This document shows, piece after piece, positions 11,376 to 22,445 of a stretch of DNA of 64,000 nt (positions within the stretch are counted from its first letter, which is position 1; the number at the start of each line of letters is the position of its first letter). This DNA comes from Blastocystis sp. Blastoise (taxonomy: Eukaryota > Sar > Bigyra > Opalinata > Blastocystidae): assembly GCA_039096225.1 (NCBI GenBank), contig JBBPEB010000019.1, positions 134,501 to 198,500 on the forward strand, read 5' to 3'. Under the pieces are notes generated by a model. That model ran no database searches. It was not told the origin of the DNA and saw only the letters and a program-made list of their open reading frames with translations. Made by a program: the position numbers and the translations under genes.

Positions 11376-14300
11376 TCACTTGAACTACTACTACTACTAT
11401 TAGGTATTGTTGTTATAATTTCTGATTCATTATCATTATTTAAATTAATATGAGGAATATTTGTTAGAATACTTAAAGGAGGAAGAATAGGACTTAAATC
11501 AGGAATAGTTAAATAACTATTCATAATGGAATTAATAGATCTATTATTTCTATGTATTATTGTTTCATTATTATTAGTATTAGTGTTATTTCTTGAATGA
11601 TTCGTATTATCATTAATGATTGTAGAATTATTATTGTTAGATATACTTACATCAGTTGGAATAGTAGTAACAACAGATAAAGAGTGTGAAGAAGTATTAA
11701 TAGAATCATTATTATTATTAGAAACAGAAGTATTATTTTCTGTAGGTTGTATAATAGTAGTTGATATAGGAATAGATGAATTATTATTATTAATTTGACT
11801 TTGAACAATAGATATGTTATTAATTGATTGATTAACTGGATTCATTTGATTGAATAGGTTTGAACCATTATTTAATATAGAATTATTATTATTTATTTGT
11901 GAATAACTATTATCTATATCAATATCAATATTGTTATTTGAATTATTGTTTTGAATGTTTTGTAAAGGAATATTATTTTGAAAATTAAAAGTCGAAAACA
12001 AAGCTAAAGGTTTAGTGTTAAAACCAAATGATTTAGATAAATCATTATTATTTATTTTATCCTTATTGGAACCTATATATATTAATAGTTAGATATTAAT
12101 TATATTATGTTTAAGTTTAGAATAAAGTTTAGTTGTGTATTATATAAATTAACTTTCATTGTTATAGTTACTGAAGTAATTATTAATTAATATAAAGTAT
12201 AACCTTTATTAATATAATATAATACATAGATATAGTATGATAATATATATATTAATTTAAAGTATAACCTTTATCAATATAATATAAGTCATAGATATAC
12301 TATGATATATATTAATTAATATAAAGTATAACCTTCATCAATATAATATGATACATAAGTATAGTATGATATATTAATTAATATAAAGTATAACCTTTAT
12401 TAATATAATATAAGTCATAAGTATAGTATGATATATATTAATTAATATAAAGTATAACCTTTATTAATATAATAATACATAGAATATAATATGATATATA
12501 TTAATTAATATAAAGTATAACCTTCATCAATATAATATAATACATAAGTATAGTATGATATATATTAATTAATATAAAGTATATAACCTTTATTAATATA
12601 ATAATACATAGATATACTATGATATATTTATTAATATAAAGTATATAACTCTTATTAATATAATAATACATAGTTATACTATGATATATTTATTAATATA
12701 AAGTATATAACCTTTATTAATATAATAATAAATAGATATACTATGATATATTTATTAATATAAAGTATATAACCTTTATTAATATAATAATACATACATA
12801 TAGTATGATATATTAAATAATATAAAGTAAAAACTTTATTAATTAATTATTATCTTCAATACTATAATGTAATGAAAGATAATATTATAATTAATGAAAA
12901 CTAATATTAAATAAGTATAGGTAATTAGTATTGTATAATTTATTAAACAATCTATATGATTCAACCTCATAGAGGACATCTATAGCTATTGTGCTTTGTT
13001 ACAACATTCTATAAACATATAGCTAACTACCAGTTAATATCATATACAATGTGAGTAAGTGAAGAATCTTAACACTTAGATATCTCAATCATTGATAGTA
13101 TTACATCGGTTAGACTATATAGAGTTAGAAGCGAACAATAGTCAGCAATAGTATGAGTCATATAGGTAATCAATAGTTGTATTAATTAAATTAAATACAA
13201 ATATTAAAATACTCAACACTATTTAATATTAAGTAATTCAAAAATTATCTTAATATCCGACACCTTCCCGTATATATCGACACGATTAAAGTAAAATTAA
13301 AATAAAAAAAAAATAACAAAACAAAAAGGAAAAAAGAAAGGATTCTATTAAATATTTAAATACTAAGTAGCTAAAGCTAAGCTTAGTAAATAAATATATA
13401 AATAGATAATAAAAAGAAAGCAGATAACAGAAAGCTATTATCTGTGAAAGAAAAAAAATAATAAAACAAAAGAAAAAGAAACTAAAATAATAAATAATAC
13501 TTACCCACAACTTTATTTGAACCTATATAAGTATAGAATATAATATAAGTATAAATATACCTTGAATAATTGAAGAACCATTGACACCATCAACGACTGA
13601 AGAATTATTAACACCATCACCTATATATATATATACAATAGTATAAGTATAAATAAATAAATAATATTATATATATATATATATATATACCTTTATATAT
13701 ATTAGTAGTAACCATATCAAGACCAACATCAGAGTCACACGATCCCAAATTAAAAGACACACCTATATAGAATCATAAAATAGAATAAACATAGATACAT
13801 ATATATATGTATATACCTTCTGAAGAAGGAATAGAGGAATGACCATGTACTAACTGAGTTGAAGGACCTATATAAAAACAAATAAGAAAGAATTAAAAGA
13901 AAAATAATAAATATATATATATGATATATCTATATACCTTTAGCATTAGAAGGATGATCACCATCAGATACAGTACCATGAACAGAAGACACTATCAGAA
14001 CAGAAGGACCTATATATATTTATAAAATAAAAGTATAAATCAAAAAGAAGAAAAAGAAAATATATTATATATACCTTCTTTATGAATAACATCAGCACTA
14101 ACATTCACAGCAACAGAAGAACCTATAATAAAATATAAATAGGAAATAAAAGAAATAATTAAAAATAAATAAATAAATGAATGATTATATACCTTGAAGA
14201 CCATGAGTAGAGTTAACACCACCATCAATAGCATCAGCAACAACATCATCATGAGTATAAGAACCTATAGATAAATAAAAATTAAAAAAAATAAAATAAA

Positions 14301-14732
14301 TGATTGACAACATACCTTCAAGACCGTGAGTAGAGTTAGCATCACCATCAATAGCTCCAGCAACAGAGTCCACAACAATAGAAGAACCTATAGAAAATAA
14401 AATATAAAAATAAAAACAAATGAATGCCAACATACCTTCAAGACCACACGATAACCTTACACCATCATCAGAATAGGACACCATGGACATAGAAGAGCCT
14501 AAGATGATATAAAATAATAAAACAAAAAGAAATGTATAAATATATACCTTCAAGACCATATTGATAAGCACCATCACCATCAATGACATCCATGCTTGCA
14601 TCCATCTGAGTAGAAGAACCTATATATGAATAATAATAAAGAATGGTAAAACATACTTGACCGTCTTTGAGAAATATAGCTTTTCCTATTTTCAGACCTC
14701 CGCCTGGACGACATCCGAGTCTTCTTAGGCAT
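6338..14732 (-). CDS. Helitron Rep/helicase polyprotein with N-terminal exon array (15 exons)
   Basis: Rolling-circle transposase. Exons join in phase 1 throughout: 14657-14732; ten small exons between 13505 and ~14628 (18 to 72 nt, all multiples of 3); 11224-12072; 11114-11176; 10994-11053; 6338-10950. The total is about 2,086 codons. The start exon is basic (MPKKTRMSSRRRSENRK). The small exons give Ser/Asp/Gly-rich units, mostly (G)SS...LE. Exon 12 is an Asn/Ser-rich disordered stretch. Exon 15 has a Cys/His zinc motif (HCEYCHAK..CCGSGKV), the Helitron-like N domain with the Rep HxH motif GLPHSHILI (~9430) and the KYIYKYALKG tyrosine motif (~8990), then a Pif1-type helicase with Walker A GPGGSGKT (~7700), IIWDEAP (~7460) and VAFSRARS (~6460). 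All exons are open, in contrast to copy A. The link of the small exons to the helicase is inferred from phase and splice sites. Confidence 0.85.
11224..12072 (-). other. Asn/Ser-rich disordered exon of the Helitron gene
   Basis: Exon 12 of the Rep/helicase gene encodes about 283 residues dominated by Asn, Ser, Ile and Thr, including a run of about 20 Ser/Asp residues from TCA/AGT codons near 11340-11395. The acceptor at 12072 and the donor after GATAATA at 11224 are both phase 1 and join cleanly to its neighbours. No domain is visible, and it is probably a flexible linker between the small-exon array and the zinc/Rep region. Confidence 0.7.
12140..12850. repeat. Minisatellite, ~65-bp unit, about 11 copies
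   Basis: Tandem units built on TTAATATAAAGTATAACC, TTTATTAATATAATA and CATAGATATACTATGATAT repeat from about 12140 to 12850 with small indels. Unit length is about 60-66 bases. The array lies inside the long intron (12073-13504) between exons 11 and 12 of the Helitron gene. Each unit contains short palindromes (TAGTATGATA/TATACTATG). Confidence 0.85.
12851..13504. other. Remainder of long Helitron intron
   Basis: No coding exon is supported. The stretch is more complex than its surroundings (for example CCTCATAGAGGACATCTATAGC) and ends with a donor-proximal A-rich segment. A 74-codon reading frame at 13286-13510 is hydrophobic intron sequence read past the exon 11 donor. Confidence 0.5.
13505..14628 (-). 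repeat. Tandem array of symmetric phase-1 mini-exons
   Basis: Ten consecutive exons of 72, 63, 72, 72, 48, 72, 51, 72, 60 and 18 nt (5' to 3' on the minus strand) are separated by AT-rich introns of about 60-100 bases. Nearly all start with GTTCTTC, GTCCTTC or GCTCTTC after TATAG and end with GAAG, AAAG or CAAG before GTAT. Typical products are SSIVVDSVAGAIDGDANSTH and SYTHDDVVADAIDGGVNSTH. Because every unit is 1-1 symmetric, any unit can be gained, lost or skipped without shifting frame. The pattern is best explained by exon duplication. Confidence 0.8.
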
Positions 14733-15087
14733 CTTATTTAATAACTAATTATAAAATAAGTATTTTTATGAAGAAAACAAAATCTTATTTTGATTTCAAT
14801 TTTTGTAAAATAGGGTCAACATTTAAAATATGTATCTTTAAAAATATAATGAATCATAATTAACCTCGAATTTTTATTAATTTTATTGCTAAACTGATAA
14901 TTGGGTCATTTTTTGTTAAAAACATTTTGGGTACCCAAAAACTGTAGTTTTTTACATTTTTTAATTATTTGATTATATTGATTGTCTGTATATGTTTTAT
15001 TAATTAATTTGATATTGTTTAGTTATTATTTTTATATTTATATATATAGATTTATTTATTTATTGAAAATAATACACTTTTCTATAG

Positions 15088-15171
15088 GATTCTTTTGTAT
15101 TTGTCTTGGTTGTGGTGATAGAAGCTTCTTGAAGTGGTCCTGGTTGTGCTACATGGCTTATTTATTGTCAG
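15088..15171 (+). other. Exon-like conserved block, copy B
   Basis: This 84-base counterpart of 1715-1798 lies between TCTATAG| and TCAG|GTATATAAAT. One frame is open through the block and gives FFCICLGCGDRSFLKWSW followed by LCYMAYLLS. The next conserved block (15318-15387) begins after TTCTATAG and contains an ATG followed by a short hydrophobic open stretch. Joining the two in a canonical way quickly hits a stop, so coding status is doubtful. It may be a divergent Helitron transcript. Confidence 0.4.
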
Positions 15172-15409
15172 GTATATAAATATATATATTTTTTATAATA
15201 TTTTCTTTTTCATTTGTCCATTCATCTGTTTTACTTATTATTTTATTTGTGTATTTTATTTATTTTTTCTTTATATATAATTTATTCTATATATTGTTAA
15301 TTATTTTTATTCTATAGGAAGAAAATGTTGTTGATGTGTTGTGGTTTTCGTTTTTTTATGTCTTTCTTTTTTAATCTGTGGTTCCAGATTAATTTATAGG
15401 TATATATTT

Positions 15410-15620
15410 ATATTTTATTTATTATTTTTATTATTTATATGTTTATTTATTTATTTATTTATTTATTATATTTATTTATTATATTTATTCATTTATTTTA
15501 TTTTATTTATTAATTTTATATTATTTATTTATTTATTTATTATATTTATTTATTATATTTATATTATTTATTTATCATATTTATATTATTTATTTATTTA
15601 TATGTTTTTATTGTATATAG
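15410..15620. repeat. TTTA-type microsatellite, copy B
   Basis: Degenerate (TTTA)n and (TTAT)n tract matching the one in Helitron copy A. Not coding. Confidence 0.85.
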
Positions 15621-15636
15621 GTTTAATAGTCTTCTT

Positions 15637-15912
15637 ATTCTTTCTTTCTTCTTCCTTCTTCATTTTACTTCTTCCTTCTTCCTTATTCTTCTTTCTTCTT
15701 CCTACTTCTTCCTGCTTCATCATTCATCATTCTTCCTTCTTTCTTCTTTCCCATCCTTGATTCTTCCTTCTTCCTTCTTCTTTATCCCTGATTCTTCCTT
15801 CTTCCTTATCCTTGATTCTTCCTACTTCCTTCTTCTTCATCCTTAATTCTTCCTTCTTCTTCTTCATACTTCCTTATTCCTCATCCTTCCTACTTCTTCC
15901 TCTTCATTTCCT
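15637..15912. repeat. Pyrimidine-rich minisatellite, copy B
   Basis: Imperfect tandem array of TTCCTTCTTCC, ATTCTTCC and CATCCTTGATTC words, almost pure C/T on the plus strand. It corresponds to 2330-2702 in copy A. Confidence 0.85.
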
Positions 15913-15966
15913 TCTTATTATATATATATATATATATTTAATTATTATTATTACTCTTTAAACTCC

Positions 15967-16033
15967 CTTTATGCTCTAGAAGGAGAGAAGCAATCATTAT
16001 AGATTGTTTTCAGGTTCAATTCCTGACATGAAG
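15967..16033 (+). other. tRNA-like element, copy B
   Basis: The same cloverleaf-like block as at 2753-2818: CTTTATG pairs with CATGAAG, then CTCT/AGAG, CAATC/GATTG with a 6-base loop ATTATA, and a perfect T arm TCAGG-TTCAATT-CCTGA. The T arm and B box are unchanged between copies, and the outer stem still pairs despite substitutions. The anticodon loop is 6 bases instead of 7, and the linker before the D arm is missing, so a working tRNA is doubtful. The A box (TGCTCTAGAAGG) is a weak match. Confidence 0.45.
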
Positions 16034-16084
16034 TCTTATTTTTCTTTTTTTAAATATTTTATTTACATATTATTATATATATAT

Positions 16085-17480
16085 ATATTCTCTTTTTTTA
16101 ATTTATTTTAATCCAGTTTAATTTATACTTTTCAATTTTGACCTTATATATATATATCTAACTTTTTATAGTTTTTTTAGACTTACTCTTCTCAACAACA
16201 GTCACAATGAGAACAAATCCATTTTAACTGAAACAACTAAGTCATCTCAAAACTGTTTGAATCAATCAGTATAGACGTGTATGACATAATTTATGTATTT
16301 AAACTCAATTTTAATAATTAAAAGTAAACAAACCAAACACACATGTTGACTTTAAAACTTTAAACTCAGTGTTAAATGGTTAGTTATAAAGAGTAGACAC
16401 AAAACATTGATTTATACTAAAAGGAATGAAAACAATCAACTCTTGATACAACTTTACCATTTGACAAAACACTCATCCACAATATTTTTCAAAGTTCTTT
16501 TAGTGAAGTGTTTATATAGACATATAATGTATAAAATGAAAGTCAACTCTTTGAATCTCTTATTTTAGGACAGTCTTTAAAACATTTTGACAAATAGAGA
16601 ACATTTAACTTGTTATTTAAAGCTAATATTTTAAGAGTAGACTTGACTTGAATGAATAAAAACAACAGCTAACACTTTAAACATTTTAAGACATACTTTA
16701 CATTTTGCCGATACACTTTGACCTTCATAATTTTGACTCTCCTTTTAATATAGTATGGAGTATTATCTCTAGTTTATTAAATAAAAGTCATTATATTGAA
16801 TCTCTCACTCTAAGACCACTTAATTCACATTTTTCAAAATTGTCACTTTTAAACTCGTTATTTTAAGACTTTGTTTCTACTATAGTAGTTTGAGGACCTA
16901 TTGATTACTATGATACAATATTAGTCAATTATAAGAAGATCGAAGAAAATATCGATCACTCAAAAATCGTCCTCAGGAGCTCAAAATCGCTACACCTAGG
17001 TTTTTTGACCTCCTGAATCAGAATATCATGTCAAATTGACAATCTAAATTTGACCGTTAAGGCCTCACGTGTTCAATATGAAAAAGTCTTTAAAAATAGA
17101 TAAATATAAAGAATAAACACGGATAACGTATATTGTGGGATTGAGAAAAAATCAAGTTTACCCCATGTTTATTTTCCAATTGTCTGGTCAACAATTTTTA
17201 TCGGGGTCATCCCAAAGAGCCAATCAAAAACGACTCAAAAATCATATTTTCTGTTCTTTTATTAATAACTGTTTAATTATAAATAATATCGCTTAACCAA
17301 ATATATGTTGCAAAACTACACGTTATATCCTATTGAACTGTGTTTTAACCAAATCTTAACTCCCCGTAAGTTTAGAGGAGTTGAGGCTACAAACTCTAGT
17401 ATATAGTAGCCAATCAAATGCATTTTCCAAAAACTGACCAATGGGAATTTTTTTGCCTATTCTCATATATATAGTAATGA
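16085..17480. other. Conserved non-coding 5' region of Helitron B
   Basis: No supported gene. Collinear with copy A up to the TC end. The block 16900-17460 is nearly identical to 4210-4770, while the AT-rich parts further in have drifted, suggesting functional constraint or recent exchange at the 5' end of the element. Confidence 0.6.
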
Positions 17481-17974
17481 TATTTATATTTTTTATATTT
17501 CCTCTTATTTGTATTTTATATCAATACTATAATAATATTAACTTGCTATAAATATGTATATACTTTGAATTGCCCAAAATGGGTGCCAATCTGTTTTTGT
17601 TTTTGGTTTCTGATATTCTTTTTTCATTAGTAACCTATAGATAGAATGTATTAGCAATATGAATGCAGAAATTATAAAAATATATGAATACTCCTTCAAA
17701 GAGGGAAGAATGCTAATAAATAACAAAGAAATTATGACAAATTTTTAATTAATGATAATCTACTGTAATAAAAAAATATTCTTATTGTGGTGAAATACAT
17801 AATAATAGAAGAAAAAGGAGAATAAACAAAAAAAATAACAAATCCACTTTTTTTTGTCAAAAATACTTTTTTAAACAAAAAAACCACAAAAATAAACAAA
17901 AAATACGACCACTTTTCTTCCATTCCCTAAATCTCTAGTTTATAAAAAATTTAAAAAAATCTTAATAAAAAAAT
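17481..17974. other. AT-rich flank between Helitron B and MITE
   Basis: No supported gene. Two adjacent minus-strand open stretches (about 17540-17730 and 17735-17920) give hydrophobic Ile/Phe/Tyr-rich peptides without recognisable motifs. They may be chance frames or remnants of a membrane protein. Confidence 0.4.
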
Positions 17975-18766
17975 TAGAGAATTACCAAAAACCAGCTAAA
18001 GCTAAATAGCTGGTTTAAACCGGCTAAAAATTTTAGCCGGTTTTGTTTTTGCTTAAAATATTTAATTATATATATTGTTATTGCCTAATTTCAATATAAA
18101 AGTCAATGAAATACATATATCTATATGTATATAAACTACGGTCCATATTAAAAAAAAATAGAATTTTGATTCAAATTGTTATGAATTGTTGAGATAACTA
18201 TAATAATAAAACTCAAAAATGTATTTTTAGATTCATAAGTGAATAATATGTTTTATTGAATACAAATCTGACTAATAATTTAACTGAATCCTTTTTTAAG
18301 AATTATTATTTATTAAGAATTTTGTTGTTTATATTTCAATTCAATGAAATTAAGAATATATAATACTAGAATATTAAGTATTTTCATAATTCTATAAGAA
18401 ATGACTTTCTTCAATTCTATATCAATAGCAAAAAAATCATTTAAAATAACAAAGAAGCTTAATCTGAACATATAAGAAAACACTCAATACATCTCTTAAT
18501 GATAGAAATAGGAATGGAACATTTCTTTTAATATATAGCACTTTATCATTGCTAGTTTTTGTTACTGATATATTTAAGCATCAAATTTGTTCATAACAAT
18601 AAAAATGAAAAAGAGTATACTCAATAATATACAAAAAAGAAATTTTTGTCTTTAGCTGGTTTCAAAATCGGCTAAAAATTCTGACTGTAAACAAAAAAAA
18701 TCGGCTAAAATTTTTAGCCGGTTTAAACCAGCTATTTAGCTTTAGCTGGTTTTTGGTAATTCTCTA
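17975..18766. mobile_element. MITE with 63-bp perfect terminal inverted repeats
   Basis: The left end GAGAATTACCAAAAACCAGC (from 17977) and the right end (to 18764) are perfect inverted repeats over 63 bases. Each end contains two inner palindromes, CCAGCTAAAGCTAAATAGCTGG and AACCGGCTAAAAATTTTAGCCGG. TA flanks both ends, fitting a Tc1/mariner-type TA target duplication. The 13-base word AAAAAATCTTAAT also occurs on both outer sides. The ~660-base interior has no coding sequence, so the element is non-autonomous. It ends about 95 bases before the ATG of the TLDc gene and may affect its promoter. Confidence 0.8.
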
Positions 18767-18860
18767 AAAAAAATCTTAATTTTGATTCTTATGCTCAAAT
18801 TTTTTTTTGTAACATATATATTTTCATTTATATTAATTAATTAAAAACAGATATATTCAT

Positions 18861-20508
18861 ATGGAGCCAAATATAAAAATAAAAGAAGCTTTTCCAGATT
18901 ATATAGGAATTCTCAATGATATCTTTGCTGTTTATACTTCTTTAACTAATTTAACTGTACATTCTGGAGTCTTTATTTCCAAATTTATGAAATATATGGC
19001 TAATGAGCGTGATTATTCATGTGTTAAAGAAGATAGTCGAACTTGTGTTGAATCTAGTACTTCTTCTCAGTCTTCTAGCAATCAAGATTCTCAAGATAAC
19101 GCAAAAAGTGAAAGTGATATTGAAGAAAATCTAAATGAAATTAAAAATTTCCGTTTTACTAGTTCAGGCCCAATTTTTCAAATATCAATGTCTATTATCA
19201 ATAAGATAGAAGGTTCATATATCTATGAACAAGTAAAAGAAAATGTGAAAACACAAGATGGTACGTTATATTTAGATTTTCCTGGAAATGATGGTGCAGT
19301 TTATTATGTTTTGGATTATATTAATAATAAAAAATTAGATTTGGATAGTCTTATATACATAGAACAAGAATCTATTTTAGAGTTATTTGAATTTTGTGGA
19401 TTACCATTACCAGCTGAATTAGTATTATGTCGTTATCGAAGAGATTGTAAATATAAGTCATATGAAGAAGGAGATGATGTTTCTTTATATGTTAATAATA
19501 AATTAGATCCAATTCTAAAAGAATATTTAATCAAGAAAGATTTATGGACTAGTTATATATATCATTATAAAAATGGTATTATTGATTATGATGGTAAAAC
19601 TAATATATTATCTATAAATAAGAATTATATATTTGATAATTATATTCATCAATATATTAAGAATGGTACTATTAATATTGATAACGCTCTATTATATTTT
19701 ATGAATCGAAATTTATTTGAAAGAGAAATGAAAGAAATATTTGGTCAACAAGCAATTGAAATCACTCAAAATGTATTTCAACTCAAAACTGTATTTATAA
19801 ATTCAAAAATTATTAATAAAAATATGGATTTCCAATTACAAAAATGGTTAGGTCAAAATAAAAAATGGAAATTATTATTCAGGTATAATTTTTATTATAA
19901 TATATATTATATTTTTATTTATTATTTATTATATTTTTAATTTATATTTTTTTTCATTATATTTTATTTATATTTTATATAATATTATTTTTATAACTTT
20001 ATATATATTCTATTATGAATATTTTACTATAATATCTATATATAGAGCAAGTGATCATGACTATAAAGCAAGTGAATTTCATTTTTATTGTGATAATAAA
20101 GGAGAAACAATTACTTTAATTAAGCATATAGGTCATAATAATAAGATTAATATATTTGGAGGATATACAGATCAAAGTTGGGATAGTTCAGAAACTAAAA
20201 AGATATATTCAAAAGAGGTTATTTTTACTTTACAGAATGAATATAATACTTCACCTTCTTTCTTTTTCCATAATATGTATGGAGATGGTATTTTTTGCTC
20301 TTCTAAAGTTGGGCCTGTTTTTGGTAGTGGTTGTGATATATATATAGATGATAATTGTCATTCTTCTACCAGCCTTAATTATACGAATGCACTCTCATTT
20401 TATTGGCAAAATACTCCACAAAAAAATAGTTTATTTGTAAATACAGATAGTGCAAATTCTAAAAATTACTTTATTGTTGATGATTATGAAGTTTGGGGAA
20501 GACTCTAA
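18861..20508 (+). CDS. T1/BTB-like and TLDc domain protein (2 exons)
   Basis: Exons 18861-19882 and 20046-20508, split by a GT..AG intron (..TTCAG|GTATAA / TATAG|AGCAAG), give about 494 residues. The second exon and the end of the first form a TLDc domain: KWKLLFRASDHDYKASEFHF, CDNKGETITLIK, IFGGYTDQSWDSS, and GPVFGSGCDIYIDDNC. The central part of exon 1 (DGTLYLDFPGNDGAVYYVLD) resembles a K-channel tetramerisation/BTB fold. A Ser/Gln/Asp-rich linker lies near residues 55-90. TLDc proteins are linked to oxidative-stress resistance and V-ATPase regulation in other eukaryotes. The role here is inferred. The domain call is strong for TLDc and moderate for T1/BTB. Confidence 0.85.
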
Positions 20509-20559
20509 TAAAATCTATTTATATACATTTATTTTAATATTATATATATATATATTTTA

Positions 20560-20715
20560 TTTATTAGTTGTATATATATATATTTTATATTATATATATA
20601 TTTTTTTTTATTTGTTAGTTGTATATATATATTATATTATATATATATTTTTTTATTTGTTAGTTGTATATATATATTATATTATATATAATTTTTTTAT
20701 TTGTTAGTTGTAGAT
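20560..20715. repeat. ~50-bp tandem repeat
   Basis: About four copies of a unit containing TTTGTTAGTTG followed by alternating TA and a T run, directly downstream of the TLDc gene stop. Confidence 0.75.
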
Positions 20716-21251
20716 ATATGTTTTATATTCTATTTACAATCTTTTATTTGTTGGAAAATATTTTGTAAAAAATATATATATATATCGTTGCATTCTTTAT
20801 ATACGAATTTGAACAAAACAAGAAAGAAAATCATCATAAATTGAAAAAGATGAAAAGAATGATTAATTTTTAAAAATCTATGAAACAAAAAAAATCATAA
20901 TAGAAAAGAAATAACAAATAAAAATGATTTGAAATGAAAGAAAAATATAGAAGACATAAAAACAATTATTAAATATTTATTGATAAAATATAAATATAAA
21001 TGTATATATATAACAATGAAAAAAAGAAAGAAATAACAATTATACAGAACAGAAAAAATATATATTAAAAAAAAACAAATAAAATGGTATGAAAAGAATA
21101 AATTACAATAATTATATAATAATATAATTAAATTAAATATATATATACATATATTTGAAACATAGATAACTATAGAATAAGTTGAAAAAAATAATTTATA
21201 TATATAATAATTAATTCAATATAATATGGATTATCTATTTTACAATAATAA

Positions 21252-21261
<10 letters not shown>

Positions 21262-21339
<78 letters not shown>
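21262..21339. repeat. (TA)n microsatellite
   Basis: Uninterrupted alternating TA run of nearly 80 bases. Confidence 0.95.
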
Positions 21340-21342
<3 letters not shown>

Positions 21343-22445
21343 AATCAAAAAAATAAAATAAGGATAACATACAAAGAGACGGAATGAATGAATTTATAAT
21401 ATAAAAAAAAAAATCAAAAATAAAATGAATTGTATAGAATAAATATATACATATATACAAATAAAATGAAAATGAAATACTAAATATTAAATGAATATTA
21501 GATTTGTAAATAAATTCTATATATATATAGAGTTTAATATTGAATAGTACAGATATGAATAATATTAATTATTTCAAATATAAATTATAAGCCTATAAAA
21601 AATTTTAGTTTAATAAAAAATTTAAAAAATAATAATAAAAAAGAAAAGAAATGATAAAAAATTTAAAAATAAAATACATATATTTAAAGAAAAGAAGAGA
21701 AAAAGGAAAACAATAAAATAGAAAACAAAATTCTTAGAAAACTATATATATATATATATATATATATAATGATTACAAACACGAAAAATTTATATAAAAA
21801 GAAAATTAAAATTAAAATTAAAATAAAAATAAATGAAAAATTAAAAGAAAATTAAATCAAGAATGTATTTATACATAATGATATAAATAAATATATATAT
21901 ATAATTGCATATATATATATATTAAAAAGAAGAAATAAATAAAATAGTGAATGATCAATGATTAACGAAATTTCGTATATAAATGTATAATAAAAAAAGA
22001 AAGAGTTATTTAAAAAAGAGAAAGAAATATATTATTAAATAATAAAATATATTCTAAACATTTAAAAAAAGAAAAAATTCTATATATATATTAGTTATAT
22101 ATATAAAATAGATAGTATAATCAACAGTATGAATATAAATAAATTTCAAATAAGAAAAAAAAGATATATATATACATATATATAGTTGTATATGATATAT
22201 ATAGCAAGTTTAGAAATAGAAAACTAGATAAACTTATAATATATATGAAATAATACACAATACATAATTCTATATATATATATATATAATAATAACACTC
22301 TATATATATATATATATATAATAACATTCTTTGATGTGATAAGACTACCTTACACATTAAACAATGAAAAAGAAAAAGAAAAAATAAATTAATAATTATA
22401 TATATTATATAACATATATATATATAATATCATTAAATTTTTATT

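Larger units (their letters stand above)
6090..17480 (-). mobile_element. Complete autonomous Helitron, copy B (~11.4 kb)
   Basis: On the minus strand the element starts A|TCATTACTAT (T at 17480) and ends with a GC-rich hairpin and CTAG (plus bases 6090-6093). The flanking bases are A (6089) and T (17481), giving the A^T insertion site without target duplication expected for Helitrons. The 3' end carries GCAGCCGCGG, a GCGCGTCGCCGTTAGGCGGTGCGC stem-loop (~6100-6130) and GCGGCGTTACCCTAG. Inside are one Rep/helicase gene (6338-14732), a minisatellite intron, a divergent exon-like block, a pyrimidine array and a tRNA-like element. The open gene and intact ends suggest it is, or recently was, mobile. 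Confidence 0.85.
20509..22445. other. AT-rich intergenic region with microsatellites
   Basis: No gene supported. It contains four tandem ~50-base units (about 20560-20715) with TTTGTTAGTTGTATATATAT, a long (TA)n tract (about 21262-21339), and short TA runs at 21745-21765 and 22275-22320. Short hydrophobic reading frames here are low-complexity artefacts. Confidence 0.6.

Noticed and set aside
17538-17923. Two hydrophobic minus-strand frames
   Set aside because: No motif, signal peptide pattern or paralogue. Ile/Phe/Tyr-rich frames are common by chance in this AT-rich DNA.
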